Under the pieces are notes generated by a model, which did no database searches, had not been told where the DNA came from, and worked only from the letters and a program-made list of their open reading frames with translations. DNA of 64,000 nt from Tetrahymena thermophila SB210 (taxonomy: Eukaryota; Ciliophora; Oligohymenophorea; Hymenostomatida; Tetrahymenidae): NCBI RefSeq assembly GCF_000189635.1, contig NW_002476364.1:496001-560000 (forward strand), given 5' to 3'. Of the stretch, positions 62,956-64,000 are shown piece by piece; positions within the stretch are counted from its first letter, which is position 1, and the number at the start of each line of letters is the position of its first letter. The translations under genes were made by a program, and so were the position numbers.

Positions 62956-63271
62956 TAAGCATATATAATATATTTGCTTTCAAATATGATCATTTTAAAA
63001 AAATATGAAAAAATACAAACTAGCAAATTTGTAAAATAATTAAATTTTGAGTATTTATAAAGTAGAAATATTGGTATTAATCAACGAAATGTATGCTATT
63101 ATCATAACTCTAATTAAACTGTACAATTTCTATTAGAAAGATGTTAAAACTTTCTATTATTTTCAAATATAATTCTTAATTTAATAGAGATTACATACAG
63201 ATAGATCTATTGATTTATCATCAAATTTATAAATAAAGAATTTTTATATTTAAATTTTTGTTTTAGCTTAA
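62956..63271. other. AT-rich spacer upstream of surface-antigen gene
   Basis: Just over 300 bp of AT-rich sequence that must contain the promoter of the gene at 63272; no specific motif was recognised. Confidence 0.45.
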
Positions 63272-63781
63272 ATGTAAATATACTTGGTTATTACTATTTT
63301 AAATTACCTTTGTTTTGTCAAAGTCTTAGCTTAACCCCTATAGGGCTCTACCCCATAATCATGCGCTTAAAATGGGGCTTGTCGTGATGCTAATACTGGA
63401 TGTGGATTTGCAGGAATTGCTAGTAATTGGACATATAAGGCAGCTACAACTTCTTGTATAGTTACTGATTGCAATTAAATTACAAATTAAAATGCCCAAG
63501 TTTCCAATTTTTCGTGTGCTTCTTGTAACACAAATAATTCAGCTTCAGCAAATCAAAACAATAACGGAGGTAACATTTATGCAAACACAAACAATAGTGC
63601 ATGTGTTTCTATAAACTGTGCACAATTAGCTGCATAAGGATAAATGACAACATCAACATGTCAATAATGTGTTGACCCAAAAGCAACTGTAAATTCTGAT
63701 AATGCTACTTGCACTGTTCCAACCTCATCTAAAATTTTATCAATAAGCTTTATAGTTTTGATTGTTTCATTCATTTTCTGA
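63272..63781 (+). CDS. Short immobilization-antigen-like GPI-type surface protein
   Basis: An intronless 169-residue protein. The first 20 residues are a signal peptide (MQIYLVITILNYLCFVKVLA). The mature part is rich in Asn, Thr, Ser, Ala and Cys, with CxxC pairs and regularly spaced Cys (CAQNGACRDANTGCGF, FSCASCNT, STCQQCVDPKATVNSDNATC). The last 18 residues are hydrophobic (SKILSISFIVLIVSFIF), typical of a GPI-anchor signal. This is the layout of ciliate immobilization (i-) antigens such as the Ser proteins. Those usually have several tandem Cys-repeat units and 350 or more residues, so this one has about one unit. GC content is higher than in the surroundings. Confidence 0.82.
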
Positions 63782-64000
63782 AATAAGTATGTAAACTATT
63801 TTAATTTTAAAAGTGTATCTGTTAAAATTATTTGTTTTCATAAAGAAAGTATGTTTATTTGTTTGTTTGTATGTTTTTAAAAGCTTAAATAGATAAAATA
63901 TCATCTATTTATATATTATTAACTTATATAATAAGTTTTTGATAGGTCTAATCATTTTGGTATTAAATTAAGATTTTTATTTTACATGATATTTCACATT
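63782..64000. other. 3' flank of surface-antigen gene
   Basis: AT-rich sequence with a TTTGTTTGTTTG run near 63858; no gene seen before the window ends. Confidence 0.5.

Overview
The window looks like macronuclear DNA of a ciliate, most likely a Tetrahymena. It is extremely AT-rich. Full-length proteins appear only when TAA and TAG are read as glutamine and TGA as the sole stop. Introns are short, AT-rich and GT..AG (mostly 40-110 bp), and many genes have orthologues typical of a ciliated protist. No prokaryotic operons, no convincing tRNA or rRNA and no telomere repeats were seen. All gene models are hand-read; exon joins were checked by phase where stated.

Layout. 0-8 kb: the 3' end of a plasma-membrane-type Ca2+ P-type ATPase (+), a choline-transporter-like (SLC44) protein (-), and an intronless mitochondrial carrier related to the ADP/ATP carrier (+). 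8-13 kb: an unrecognised 521-aa protein (-) with a decayed tandem copy upstream. 13-17 kb: two tandem pectin-acetylesterase/Notum-like secreted hydrolases (+). 18-25 kb: a cytochrome b5-fatty acid 2-hydroxylase (-) and a complete seven-exon BBS2 gene (-), a BBSome subunit. 24-27 kb: a B-box/LRR-like protein (+). 27-32 kb: two Kazal-like secreted proteins in a head-to-head inverted duplication. 32-36 kb: an unrecognised 524-aa multi-pass membrane protein (-) and a 17-beta-HSD12-like reductase (-).

36-46 kb: a four-copy AT-rich array, then an 8.4-kb Dicer-like gene (-). It has a Gln/Asn-rich N-terminus containing coding tandem repeats, a DECH helicase, a DUF283-like domain and two RNase III-like domains. 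All eight expected metal-binding acidic positions in the RNase III domains appear changed. 47-57 kb: a RING-like, Gln-rich protein (+), a secreted frizzled-CRD-like protein (-) and an N-terminal-motor kinesin (+). 58-64 kb: a coiled-coil acidic protein (-, 3' end unresolved), a SEC12/PREB-type WD40 protein with a C-terminal membrane anchor (-), and a short immobilization-antigen-like GPI-type surface protein (+).

The genes are independent eukaryotic loci. Thematic links are cilia and microtubules (BBS2, kinesin), ER and lipid functions (SEC12, fatty acid hydroxylase, HSD12-like, CTL), secreted or surface proteins, and small-RNA machinery (the Dicer-like gene). Long gene-free stretches hold AT-rich tandem repeats and microsatellites.
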